Source: Closterium sp. Naga37s-1 (Eukaryota > Streptophyta > Zygnematophyceae > Desmidiales > Closteriaceae). Taken from it: 64,000 nucleotides of DNA. This document shows, piece by piece, positions 20,192 through 31,031 of this stretch. The position numbers and the translations under genes are program-made. The notes beneath the pieces are model-generated. The model made no database searches, was not told where the DNA came from, and saw only the letters and a list, made by a program, of their open reading frames with translations. Positions within the stretch are counted from its first letter, which is position 1, and each line of letters begins with the position of its first letter. The DNA lies in contig CANJKZ010001028.1 in the NCBI GenBank assembly GCA_947471745.1, positions 714,501 through 778,500 of the forward strand. The letters run 5' to 3'.

Positions 20192-20560
20192 TGTCAGATT
20201 CCCAGTCACTAGACCATTGCGATAGAAGGGCTTGTTAAGTAGCTGGTATGCGCCCATAATCCCCCAGGCGAACGCGCCTGTAACCCCCCTAGGATCAATC
20301 GGGCATCCACAGTGCAGATCTACTGACACCCCCCCACACTAGGAGGCCCAGGACAAAGCACAGCGGCAACGGCCTACATGTGCATACACCAGGATTCGAA
20401 CCCGAGACCGCTCTGATACCATGTCAGAATCCCAACCACTAGACAATTGGGATAATAGGGCTTGTTAAGTAGCGGGTGAGTGCGCCCACAACCCCCCAGG
20501 CGAACGCGCCTGTAACCCCCCTATGATCAATTGGGCATCCACAGTGCAGATCTACTGACA
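20192..20560 (-). mobile_element. TRIM-like element T3, complete (369 bp)
   Basis: Two LTRs (20192-20328, 137 bp; 20422-20560, 139 bp) flank a 93-bp internal region. On the minus strand the LTR ends GGGATTCTGACA, then TGGTATCAGAGC (20410-20421) is the primer-binding site, and GTGTGGGGGGG at the other end is the polypurine tract. The B-box match is at 20392-20402 and an A-box with one change (TTGTCTAGTGG) at 20436-20446. The flanks (element D on the left, satellite on the right) do not show a target duplication, so the left border was probably rearranged. No protein is encoded. Confidence 0.83.
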
Positions 20561-21027
20561 AGTAACGCACGTACTGTTACTTCCAACCACACGGGTAAAT
20601 AACGCTCTTACTCCTAGTACCAACGATACGGGTAAGTAACGACTCTTAGTACCAACCATACATGTAAGTAACGCACTTACTCTTAGTCCCAACTGTATGG
20701 GTAAGTAACGCAAGTACTCGTAGTACCAACCATACAAGTAAGTAACGCACTTACTCTTATTACCAACCACACCAGTATGAAACACGCTTTCTCTCATTAC
20801 CAACCATACGGAAAAATAATGTACCTTCTCCTAGAACCAACCACACGGGTAAAAAATGCACTATTTCTTAGTACCAACCTGACAAGAGATTAATACAGTA
20901 ACTCCCTCTACTAACCATATGGGTAAGTAACGCACTTACTCTTAGTACCAACCAGACAGGTAAGTAACGCACTTACTCTTAGTACCATCTATACTGGTAA
21001 ATAGCGCACTTGCTGTACCGCACTTAT
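20561..21027 (+). repeat. 37-bp satellite block
   Basis: About twelve monomers, counterpart of 6135-6259 plus 6806-7226. It holds the uninterrupted TCTTA site (20681-20685) that received T2 in the other block. Confidence 0.9.
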
Positions 21028-21158
21028 TGTCCGAAGAATGAATGAGAATGGATGAACTGTGAAAGAGTTGGGTACAAAAACTAACCCTAATTGGGTTGTA
21101 CCCCTTATGGGCTACCCCACTATAGCCTACACAAAGAAAACTATATAACATTTTGACA
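21028..21158 (-). repeat. Element E 3' LTR
   Basis: 131 bp, TGTCAAAATG to CTTCGGACA on the minus strand, preceded by a CTATGGGGGTG polypurine tract at 21159-21169. Confidence 0.9.
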
Positions 21159-21386
21159 CACCCCCATAGGCAAAGTGGGGGAGAACAAGTGGTCACAATA
21201 CCAGTCAAGAAAAGCAAAGCAAGCTCAGGGTGGATCACGAAATCACCACACATTCCGAGCACAAGCAAAGGCTACAAGGCCAGTTCACATGCACAGTTAT
21301 ATAAAAGAGAACAAACAATACAGTGATCATACCCAATCAAGTGTAAGCATGCAGGTATATATATATAAATCACATTACAAGCAAAT
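21159..21386 (-). other. Element E 3' untranslated region
   Basis: Non-coding; the same conserved segment as in elements B and C. Confidence 0.75.
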
Positions 21387-22028
21387 TCACGCAGTGAGCA
21401 AGTAAGGCAAAATAGGCACAAGACGTAGAACAGTACAGAAATGCTGATGATCACCCTATTGAAGTGGCTTGGTGAATATATAAGCAGTGTTGGCCTTAGT
21501 GGTCACGTAAGCAAGATGAAGCTGACTGCGCTGCTGCAATTCTCAAGCAAGGAAGTAACGCAGAGCGATGTGCTTCGTTCTGTGCTCCAGTCTGAACTCC
21601 TGCTACAAGGCAATCACGGCCTTGTTGTCTACGTATAGAAATGGAGAAGAACGAGGCCGCTCTCCCAAGTCCGTCAGCAGGTAGGTGAGCCAGCTTAACT
21701 CCTGTGGAGCCATGGCCTCTGCGTAGATCTCAGCCTCACAACTGGAACTAAGAATAGAAGACGAGCGGGTAGACTACCAAGAAACAGAGCTGGAGCCAAG
21801 GCTGAAAGTGTAACCCTCTAACGACCGCTGTATAGCCAAGTCATCAACCCAAGAAGCGTTTGCGTGTCTAGTGAGGACAACTGGACCCCGTCCTCCAAGC
21901 ACGAGCCCCATGCCCGACGTACTGCACAAGTAGCACAACACCCTCTTAGCGGCCTCCTAGTGCTCTGGTCAGTGTCTCCCAGGCGCAACGTAGCGTGCCA
22001 GGATGCTAAGAGGGTAGGCAAGGTAAGG
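21387..22028 (-). pseudogene. Element E: RNase H
   Basis: Stop codon TGA at 21387-21389. The fold is recognisable from HANASWVDD (the catalytic Asp is changed relative to ADASW), CEAEIYAEAM and YVDNKAVIAL, with stops and the same degraded RT-RNase H border as element B. Inactive. Confidence 0.8.
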
Positions 22029-22877
22029 TCAAGTGCAGATCATCAGGTACATGAGGCAACCCACAAGCTCTGGATACAGGCCACTCGGCTCTACGGACTC
22101 ATCCGAAGGTGGAGCTGAGAGCGAGTGACCGGTAGGCAGAGGAGTGGACTGTGGTGAGGAGTATCGGAAGCTGAAGCGCTGAAAGACCTGGTGCACCATG
22201 TGTGACTGAGTCAGGGTGATGGTGCGCAGTGATTTGTCCCGGGTAATCTGCAAGCCAAGATAGCTGCGCAGCTCACCAAGGTCCGGGCAGGTGTGTCTCT
22301 TCTGCAGCTTCGACTTCACAAGGGCCAGTGCCTCAGTGTAAGCAGTGGCAAAGACCAAGTCGTCGACGTACAGGAGGACGTAGAACGGCGGCAGCGAAGT
22401 GTCGGTGCGTGGAAACAACGACGGTTCAGCAGTAGAAGGAGCAAACCCAAGAGCTGCAAGCGTCGTTCTTAGTATGTCATGCCACTCGCGAGGTGCCTGG
22501 TGAAGATCGTAGACTGGCTGCCGGAGGCTCCACTGGGTACCTGCTGGAAACGACCCAGTGAAGCCAGGTGGGTGGCACAGCCAGATCTCCTCGTGCAGGC
22601 TGCCATGTAAGAAAGCTGTGCTGAAGTCAAGAGAGTGAAGCTCGTAGTCACGCTGAGTGGCGACGTGCAGCAGTACCTGAAGAGTGATCATCTTCAGGGT
22701 AGGGGAGAAGGTCTGGAAGAAGTCAACTCCCTGTTGTTGACTGAAGCCTCGTGCAACGTAACGAGCCTTGAAGGCAGGCGGAGAACCCGGCGGCCGCTTC
22801 ACCCTGAAAATCCACATGCCATCGACTATGTTTGCCCCAGGAGGGGGAACTGCATCGATGTAAGAGCCTGTGGACAT
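22029..22877 (-). pseudogene. Element E: reverse transcriptase, open over 282 codons
   Basis: A long open frame covers nearly the whole RVT_2 domain: DGMWIFRVKRPPG, FKARYVARGFSQQQGVDFFQ, LDFSTAFLHGSLHEEIW, YVDDLVF (YVDD at residues 170-173 of the frame), GELRSYLGLQITRD and LYPELVGCLMYLM. A TAG replaces the Trp codon of the conserved ASWKSTG at the upstream end (near 22877). The RT core itself looks intact, but it is cut off from the linker by that stop. Confidence 0.87.
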
Positions 22878-24813
22878 CTAGGATGCCATCTCTGCGTCCA
22901 TGGCTGTCTGCCTTTGAGAGGAGTAGGGACCCGTAATCGCCTCTGCGTAAGAGCGCGGGGTCAGAATGTCTGGTGCATCAGGGTCTCCCTCAGGTGCAAT
23001 CAGCATGAACACGAGTTGAGGTACAGCAGCCGCAAAACACTCAAAGTCCTCCTGCCTGTCCTCAAGGACGTCCGTGCCAAGAGCACACTCACCCCCGACG
23101 GATGGAGGAAAGTCAAACTCGGACTCAGCAACAAGACTAGTGGCGTAGTCAAGACGACAGGCGGCAGAAAAGTCAACAAGCTCAGCAACTAGTGCAGACG
23201 CATCAGCAGACTCAAACGAAGGGTTAGTGACAACAGTGGCTAGAAGACGTGGGACACTAGGACTGGCAGCACGAACTAAGTTAGACTCAGGTTCCGGACC
23301 GTCAACAAGAGACGACACAGGAGGAGACGGCATAGGGACACGCAGTGGAACAGAGGAAGGACGAAGTACAATATGGTGCGTGCCGGGGATAGGAGGAGGA
23401 CGCGGACGAGGAACACGACGACCGGTGCGAATTGCGTGAACATGCGAGACAGGACGAGACACAGGTCTCACGACGCTCCGTAAGACCTCTGGTCTTCTTA
23501 GTATAAGGAGAAGGAGCAGGCAGTGAGAAGGCTGGCTGTAACGGTGGCTGTGACTGGTCAGGCGGTGGACACAGTAAGGGAGGAGTAAGGCCAATAGAAG
23601 ACGGGAGACCAAGAACCTGCTGAAGCAGGGGAACGAAGTACGGTCGCGGCCGTCCAGTGTCACCAGAACCAGCACCAACAGCACCAGCACCCCCAGGGCC
23701 TGCGTCTCCAGCTCCGGGGTCTCCAGCTCTAGGGTCCCCAGCTCCAACGCCTGCAGCACCACCAGCTCCAGGGTCAGCGCCTCCAGCTCTGGGGTCTCCA
23801 GCTCCAGGGTCCCCAGCTCCAACGCCTGCAGCACCACCAGCTCCTGCAGCTCTAGTACCTCTAGTACGAGCACCTCCAGGACCAGCGGCTCCAGAACCTC
23901 CAGCAGCTCCTGCTCTAGTGCCTCCAGCTCCAACTCCTGCAGAATCTCCAGTGCCAGCAGCTCCGATACCTCGAGCAGCTCCAGTGCCAATGCCACCAGC
24001 TCCAACTCCTGCAACACCTCCAGCCCCAGTAGCTCCAGTACCTCCAGTACGAGCACCTTCGGGACCAGCGGCTCCAGTAACTCCAGCAACACCAGCTCCA
24101 GTGCCTCCAGCTCCAACTCCTGCAGTACCTCCAGCTCTGGCACCTCCACTCCGAAGGCGGGTGCGCCGAGCAAACCACTCACGCAACTGCGGTGGAGAGA
24201 GAGGCTCCCGCTGCAACAAGGCACCCGGAGGACCTCCAGTAGACAAAGTAACCCCTGGCTCAGTACGCTCAGGCTCAGCAACCCCAGGCTCCGCACCCGC
24301 AAACTCAGCACCCCCAGGCTCCGCACCTGCAGGCTCAGTACCCCCAGGCCCTGCACCCTAAGGCTCAGCGCCCCCAGTCCCCGCACCCTCAGACTTAGCA
24401 CCCCCACGCTCCGCACGCGCAGGCTCAGCACCCCCAGACTCAGCACCCCTAGCAGTACGTGAGTCTACAGTGACCTCAACAGGCACAGTACCAGGCAGTG
24501 GGTCCACCTGAGACACATTTGAAGGAGAAGGACCCTGGTAGGGGAGGGGGTCTATGGGAGGGGGACCTGGAGCGAGGAAGAGAGGTCGGGGGGGGAGAGG
24601 GGCAGAGCGGTAGGGGAAGAGACGGTAAAAGGGAACCGACTCGTCAAACATGACGTGCTTAGAGGAGAGGGCATGGCGCGAGGTGGGGTGGTAAAACTGC
24701 CAGCCAGGCGCGTCAGGGGGAAAGCCAAGGAAGACGCAGGGAATAGCGCGGGCGGAGAGCTTGTCCGCAGACGTTTCGCGAAAAAATCCACGAGAAGCCC
24801 AGACCCTGAACAC
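22878..24813 (-). pseudogene. Element E: integrase C-terminus and linker
   Basis: The 24358-24813 part encodes the integrase C-terminal segment (FFRETSADKLSARAIPCVFL, WQFYHPTSRHALSS) and the start of GGAEP-type repeats. 22878-24446 is open over 522 codons, but most of it is Leu/Glu-rich reading of a 15-bp repeat in a shifted frame; only its end (from about PRPPPIPGTHH to AMDAEMAS) matches the linker of relatives. The repeats differ in copy number from element B. Confidence 0.7.
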
Positions 24814-25757
24814 CTACGCATCGCCAACCTTCCCTGTCCAACGCAATGTAGGCGAGGTCTCCGGCAAGGAGACACGGGGCCAGAGGTTGAGCTGATGCGC
24901 AGCGTACTAAACCGCAAACGGCCACAGAAAATGGGGAGCAGCCGCATGGATCATGGAGGTACGAGCGACCTCCATGAATAAGCCAATGTGGCGCTCAGCA
25001 ATCCCAATTTGCTGAAGGGAGGCCAGAAGCGTGAACGACCGGAGAATGCCCTCCCCATGACAAAAGTCCCGCAAGAGGTCGGAGGAGAACTCACCACCTC
25101 TATCACAATGCAGACGCAGGACAGGAAGGTCCGCACGGAACCGCTCGCGAAGCTGAAGACGGACTGCGCGGATCCAAGGGATCAAGACATCAGGGACCTC
25201 ACCCTTGTTGCGCAAGGGGAAGACTGTGGTGTAACGCGTGTAGTTGTCAACAACCAGCAGAAAGTAGCGCTCGCGGTCCTGTCCACTGACGCGGGCTGGG
25301 CCCCATACGTCCATGTGGAGAGTCTGCACGGGAGAAATCATCGGGGGAAACGAGGAGGATTGAGGAGTGGCACGCTGCCGCCCCTCGACGCAAGGAAGAC
25401 AGGGCGGGGCAGGCGAGGGCAGGAGGGGAGGATGAGACCTGGGAAGACCAGAAACAAGGAGGCGGGAGTGCATGCCACGAAGGCGTGGTAGGGAGGGGTG
25501 ACCAAGGCGGTGATGCCACAGGAGAGTCTAGTGCGACAGGAGGCGACACGAGCAGGGGGGTGCTACCGGACCTCACGCGGACACCTGGGCAGACGCAGCT
25601 ACCTGAGGAGGCTCGGTAGCCAGTGTGTACAGACTCGACCCAAGCCGACGGGTGAACGTGGCCAGGTGACGGCCCGTCCGTGTACACGTGCAGATTGAAA
25701 CGCGCTGACCCCCAGGAGTGGTGGTAGTGACCAGCGCATCCTGGAGGGCAGCGGTAC
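24814..25757 (-). pseudogene. Element E: GAG-pre-integrase and integrase core
   Basis: CLPCVEGRQ, MDVWGP, HCDRGGEFSSDLLRDF and the altered QQIGIAERHIGLF (relatives QQNGIAERR) are visible, with breaks near 24900 and 25480-25700. The zinc-domain histidines are in a shifted frame upstream. Inactive. Confidence 0.8.
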
Positions 25758-26564
25758 TCACCAATTCCTGAATGAGGGGAGGTGAAGACTTGAGAGTGAG
25801 CCGGACGGAACCGCCGGACACGGGAGAACAGTGGAGGAACGGGCAAGAACTGGGCCTTCTGAGGGGTCGGCCAGTCGGACCGGAAAAGGTGCAGGGAGTG
25901 GAGTGAGGGTGGTTCTGTCGCAAAAGAAACAGTGGGAAGCACCTACAGCGAATGCACTAGTCTCAGCTGCAATGAGGTGCTGCTCGAGCAGGTCAACACT
26001 GGGGTCCGTGGGGTCAAGGGCGAGAAAGTGGTCCCTGACTGCGCGAAGAAAGTCAGGGAGGCGGGTGACTATGAAGTAGAGAGTGATGTACATCGGAGGG
26101 GGGTTCCTGTCAAGGAACTCTGCTGGGAGGGCAGCGCGGTAGCGAACGTCGCTAGTGCGAAGGTGGGATACGAGGTCCTCTACCGTGGCAAAGGCGGACA
26201 GCTCGGGAAACAGGTAGGGCAGTATAAGACGGCCTAGAGCAGCAGTGTTAGGGGAGGAGTAATGGGCAACTACATCGTCATACAGTGCTTTAGCAGTCTT
26301 GTGCTGTCCGAAGTGAGCGCATTTGGCTAACGGCAGGTGGTTGCGAATGGCTAAGCGGGCAGCAGCGTCACAGGTAAGCCACTTTGAGCGAGTCGCACAG
26401 TCAGCAGTGGCGGGAGGGGCGAGAGAGGCTCTAGACGTGTGGTCAAACAATGAAACGCTGTCTCTAGAGTCGCTCAGTAGGTATAGCTATAAGTCATCGA
26501 GCCACGTATCGAACTCGATCGGACGACCCTCATGATCGAACGTGAGAACACGGAGAGAAGCCAT
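25758..26564 (-). pseudogene. Element E: gag fused to protease remnant by deletion
   Basis: The ATG at 26562-26564 opens MASLRVLTFDHEGRPIEFDTW. A TAG follows the conserved LDDL, then AAARLAIRNHLPLAKCAHF, ALYDDVVAHYSSP and DLLEQHLIAAETSAFAVGAS are open. After AVGAS the frame runs directly into HCFFCDRTTLTPL, which in relatives follows the protease DSGAS. The join is at about 25932-25940. The zinc cluster and protease active site are absent. Confidence 0.87.
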
Positions 26565-27292
26565 AGCGGGCAGGGTAGGGTGGCGCGCTACTAGCAGAGC
26601 AGCACGCTGGTAGAGCAGAGCGACGCACGTAGAGCACAGCGCAGGACGCACAGCACGCAGGCAGAGCAGAGGGGCGGCAAGCGGGCTGCAAGTGGAGGCG
26701 CGCAGGCTGCAAGAGGGGCGGCAGACAGGCAACAAGTGGGGGGCGCGCGGCCAGAAGGGGCGGCGGGCAGGCCCCAAGCGGGCAGCGCGCAAGGCTGCAG
26801 GGGCGGCGCGCAGAGCTGCAAAGGCGGTGCGCAGGCTGCAGGGGCGGCAAGAAGGACTGCAGGGGCGGCGCGTAGGCCTGCAGGGGCGGCGCGCAGCCTT
26901 CAGGGGCAGCGCACGGGCTGCAGGGGTGGCGCGCAGGATTGCAGGGGCGGCGCGCGGGGCTGGATGGGCGGTGCGCGGGCTGCAGGGGCTGCGCGCGGGG
27001 CTGCAGGGCCTGCGCGCAGGGCTGCAGGGGCAGCGCGCGGGCTCCAGGGGCAGCGCGCGGGCTGCAGGGGCAGCGCGCGGGCTGCAGGGTCGGTGCGCGG
27101 GGCTGCAGAGGCGGCGCGCGAGGCTGCAGGGGCAGCGCACGGGGGTGCAGGGGGAGCGCGTGGGCTGCAGGGGCGGCTCGCAGGCTGCTAAGGGCGGCGC
27201 GCTGTGCTGTACGGCGGTGCGCTGTTAGGGCAGGGCTGTGAGTGGGGCAGCACTGTGGTGGGCCGTAAAAAAACGGTCCTAGGGAAGGACCT
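26565..27292 (-). repeat. Element E leader: GC-rich minisatellite
   Basis: Repeats of about 18-24 bp built on GGCTGCAGGGGCGGCGCGC fill about 26690-27240 (C-rich in element sense). Both strands stay open in several frames, but no conserved protein is visible. Confidence 0.83.
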
Positions 27293-27304
27293 GCTCTGAA
27301 ACCA

Positions 27305-27434
27305 TGTCAGAAGAATGAACGAGAATGGATTAACTATGCAAGAGATGGGTACAAGTACTAACCCTAATTGGGCTGTACCCCTTATGGGCTACCCACTTTA
27401 GCCCACACAAAGTAAACTATATAACATTTTGACA
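27305..27434 (-). repeat. Element E 5' LTR and adjacent primer-binding site
   Basis: 130 bp. On the minus strand it ends TCTTCTGACA and is followed by TGGTTTCAGAGC (27293-27304), one base away from the canonical primer-binding site. Confidence 0.88.
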
Positions 27435-29008
27435 CTTACTTTTAGTACCAACCACATGGGTAAATATCGCACTCATTCTTAGAACCAACGACCTGGGTAA
27501 GTAACGCACTTACTGTTACTTCCAACCATACAGGTAAATAGCCCACTTACTCTTAGTACCAACGATACAGGTAAGTAACGACTCTTAGTACCAACCATAC
27601 GTGCAAGTAACGCACTTACTCTTAGTCCCAACTATATGGGTAAGTAAGGCAAGTACTCGTAGTACCAACCACTCGAGTAAGTAACGCATTTACTCTTATA
27701 ACCAACCACACAAGTATGTAACGCACTTTCTCTTATTACCAACCATATGGGTAAATAACGTACCTACTCTTAGTACGAACCACACGGGTAGAAAACGCAC
27801 TCATTCTTAGTACCAACCACACGGGTAAGTAATGCACAAACTTATAGTACCAACCTGATGGGAAAGTAACACAGTCACTTTTTGTAGTAACCATATGGGT
27901 AAGTAACGCACTTACTCTTAGTACCATTTAGACGGATAAGTAACACACTTACTCTTAATACCATCCATACGGGTAAGTAACGCACTTGCAATCAGTACCT
28001 ACCATACGGGTAAGTAACGCACTTACTGTTAGTTCCAACCATACGGGTAAGTAACGCACTCATTCTGAGTACCAACCATACGGAAAAGTAACATAGTAAC
28101 TCTAAGCACCAACCATAAGGGTGAGTAACACACTTACTCTTAGTACCAACGACACGGGTAAATATCGCACTCATTCATAGTACCAACGACATGGGTAAGT
28201 AACGCACTTACTGTTACTTCCAACCACAGTGGTAAATAACCCACTTACTCTTAGTACCAACGATACGGGTAAGTAACGACTCTTAGTACCAACCATACGT
28301 GTAAGAAACGCACTTACTCTTAGTCCCAACCATATGGGTAAGTAACGCAAGTACTCGTAGTAACAACCACTCGAGTAAGTAACGCACTTACTCTTATAAC
28401 CAACCACACAAGTATGTAACGCACTTTCTCTTATTACCAACCATATGGGTAAATAACGTACCTACTCTTAGTACCAACCACACAGGTAAAAAACGCACTC
28501 ATTCTTAGTACCAACCACACCGTTAAGTACACACTAACTTATAGTACCAACCTGACGAGAAAGTAACGCAGTCACTCTTTGTACTAACCATTTGGGTAAG
28601 TAACGCACTTACTCTTAGTACCAACCAAACGGGCAAGTAACGCACTTACTCTTAGTACCATCCATACAGGTAACTAACGCACTTACAATCAGTACTAACC
28701 ATACGGGTAAGTAACGCACTTACTATTAGTTCCAACTTCACGGGTAAGTGACGCACTCATTCTTAGTATCAACCATACGGGTAAGTAACGCAGTAACTCT
28801 TACTACCAACCATAAGGGTAAGTAACAACCCTTATTCTTAGTTCCAATCATACGTGTAAGTAACGCAACTACTCATAGTACTAACCACACGAGTAAGTAA
28901 CGCACTTACTCTTATTACCAACCATGCTGGTAAATAACGGACCTACTCTTTGTACCAACCCACGGGTAAATAACGCACTCATTCTTATTACCAAACACAC
29001 GGGGATGT
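27435..29008 (+). repeat. 37-bp satellite array (about 42 monomers)
   Basis: The same monomer family as 13158-14962, which it matches in order from about 27800. It is interrupted on the right by element F and resumes at 34855. Confidence 0.93.
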
Positions 29009-29139
29009 TGTGAGAATCGAGAATGGAATGAATGAACTAGAAAATGAGATAGGTACAAGTAGGAAGCACAAAAGTGTTGTACCCTCTAAGAACTACCCCA
29101 CTACAGCCTAAATAGGCTATAGCATATATAAGTTTGACA
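29009..29139 (-). repeat. Element F 3' LTR
   Basis: 131 bp, TGTCAAACTT to GATTCTCACA on the minus strand, with a polypurine tract CTATGGGGGTG (29140-29150) just before it. Confidence 0.92.
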
Positions 29140-29369
29140 CACCCCCATAGGCAAAGTGGGGGAGAACAAGAGGTCACAAGACCAGTCAAGAAAACAAAGC
29201 AAGCTCAGGGTGGATCACAAAGTCACCACACAGTCTGAGCACAACCAAAAGGGGCCACAAGGCCAGTTCACATGCAGAGTTATATAAAGGAAAGCAAACA
29301 ATACAGTGAACACCACCTAGCAAGTGTAAGCATGCAGGTATAAGTATATAGAGTACAGTACAAGCAGAG
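29140..29369 (-). other. Element F 3' untranslated region
   Basis: Non-coding; carries the family's conserved 3' segment. Confidence 0.75.
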
Positions 29370-29892
29370 TCAAGAAGTCAGCAAGTGAGGCACAGTAGGT
29401 ACAAGGCCTAACACAGTACAGAAACGCTGATGATCACAAGGCTGAAGTGCCTTGGTGAAAAACATCAGCAGTGTTGGCCTGAGAGGCCACGTAAGCAAGA
29501 CGAAGCTGGCCACGCTGCTGCAACTCTCGAGCAAGGAAGTAGCGCAGAGCAATGTGCTTCGTTCCGTGCTCCAATCTGTGCTCCTGACACAAGGCCAGCA
29601 TGGCCTTGTTGTCGACGTACAGAACTGGAGGAGAACGAGGCGCCTCTCCCAAGTCGGTCAGCAGGTAGGTGAGCCAGCGTAGCTCCTGTGCAACCATGGC
29701 TCCAGCGTAGATCTCAGCCTCACAACTGGAGCTGAGAACAGAAGAAGAGCGGGTAGACCGCCAAGAGACAGAACCGGAGCCAAGACTGAAGGTGTAACCC
29801 TGTGACGACCGCTGCGTAGCCAAGTCGTCAACCCAGGAGGCATCTGCGTGACCAGTGAGGACAACTCGAGCCCCATGCCCGATGTACTGCAC
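29370..29892 (-). pseudogene. Element F: RNase H
   Basis: GHADASWVDD, SSSCEAEIYAGAM, YVDNKAMLALCQEHRLEHGTKH and YFLARELQQRGQLRLAYV are open in one frame (29434-29892). The end is shifted, giving QANTADVFHQGTSAL. A short deletion near 29870 (GHGARVV where relatives have GLVLGGRGPVV) breaks the link to RT. Confidence 0.85.
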
Positions 29893-30372
29893 AAGTATCG
29901 CAACACCCTCTTGGCAGCATCCCAGTGCACCTTTCGGTGCCTACCGGGAGCCACGTAGCGAGCCAGAAGGCTGAGAGGGTATGCGAGGTCAGGTCGTGTG
30001 CAAGTCATCAGGTACATGAGGCAGCCCACAAGCTCTGGATACGGGCCACTCGGCTCTACGGACTCGTCCGAAGGTGGAGCTGAGAGCGAGTGACCGGTAG
30101 GCAGAGGAGTGGACTGTGGCGAGGAGTACATGAAGCCGAAGCGCTGAAGGACCTGCTGCACCATGTGTGACTGAGTCAAGGTAATGGTGCGCTGTGCTCT
30201 GTCCCGGGTGATCCGCAAGCCAAGATAGCTTGTCAGCTCACCCAGGTCTATGCACGTGTGTCTCTTCTGCAGCTCGGACTTCACGTGGGCGGGTGCCTCA
30301 GTGTCAGCAGTAGCAAAGACGAGGTCGTCTACGTACACGAGAACGTAGAACGGCTGCAGAGTAGTGTCAGTG
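29893..30372 (-). pseudogene. Element F: second half of reverse transcriptase
   Basis: The frame reads LRTDTTLQPFYVLVYVDDLVF, GELTSYLGLRITRD, MVQQVLQRFGF and LMTCTRPDLAYPLSLLARYV. The catalytic YVDD is present, but everything N-terminal to LRTDT is missing and the frame runs directly out of linker repeats, so no functional polymerase is encoded. Confidence 0.87.
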
Positions 30373-31030
30373 CGTAGAAGCTCCAGCAGCACCACCAGCA
30401 ACTCCAGCAGCGCCAGCACCAGCAGCACCTCCAAAAGCCCCAGCAGCACCTCCAGCAGCACCAGCACCAGCAGCACCTCCAGAAGCCCCAGCAGTACCCC
30501 GACAGCGCCGAAAGTACCACTCACGAAGCTGCTGTGGCGAGAGAGGCTCCCGCCGCGGCGGGACACTGAGAGCACCTCCAGACGCAGCACGCGCAGGCTC
30601 AGCACCTCCAGACACAGGACCCTCAGGCTCCACACGCCCAGGCTCAGCACGCCCAGACTCAGCACCCCCAGACTCAGCACCCCCAGTCCCCGCACCCGCA
30701 GGCTCAGCACCCCCACACCTCCCACGCCGACCGGCTCGGCAGGGTCTACCTGGGACACACCTGAGGGGGCAGGACCCTGAGGGGGGAGGGGGTCTACCGG
30801 GGGAGTACCTGGGGCAATATAGAGCGGCGGGGGGGGGGGAGAGGCAGTGCGGTAGGAAAAGAGACGGTAGTACGATACCGACTCGTCAAACGTAACGTCC
30901 TGAGAGGACAGAACACGACGCGAGGTGGGGTGGTAGAACTGCCACCCGCGTGCGTCAGGAGGGAAGCCAACGAAGACACAGGGAACGGCACGGGAGGACA
31001 GCTTGTCCGCAGTAGTATCGCGGACAAAAG
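30373..31030 (-). pseudogene. Element F: remnant of integrase C-terminus and linker
   Basis: SVSYYRLFSYRTA, a short run of GGAEP-like repeats, RREPLSPQQLREWYFRR and a Gly/Ala-rich run (GGAAGAGAAGGAAGA) are visible in shifting frames. The acidic second part of the linker seen in B, E and K is deleted. Confidence 0.72.
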
Positions 31031-31031
31031 C

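Larger units (their letters stand above)
21028..27434 (-). mobile_element. Element E: copia element with both LTRs
   Basis: LTRs lie at 21028-21158 and 27305-27434. Flanks CTTAT (21023-21027) and CTTAC (27435-27439) are a 5-bp duplication with one mismatch. It is the duplicate of element B but keeps gag, leader and 5' LTR, and lacks the nested 1.4-kb insertion. A deletion in the 5' half fuses gag to the sequence just after the protease active site, removing the Gly-rich tract, the Cys/His cluster and the catalytic DSG. Confidence 0.92.

Noticed and set aside
22878..24446. 522-codon Leu/Glu-rich frame as a leucine-rich repeat protein
   Set aside because: It is an out-of-frame reading of the pentapeptide linker repeats; only its last third is in the correct frame.
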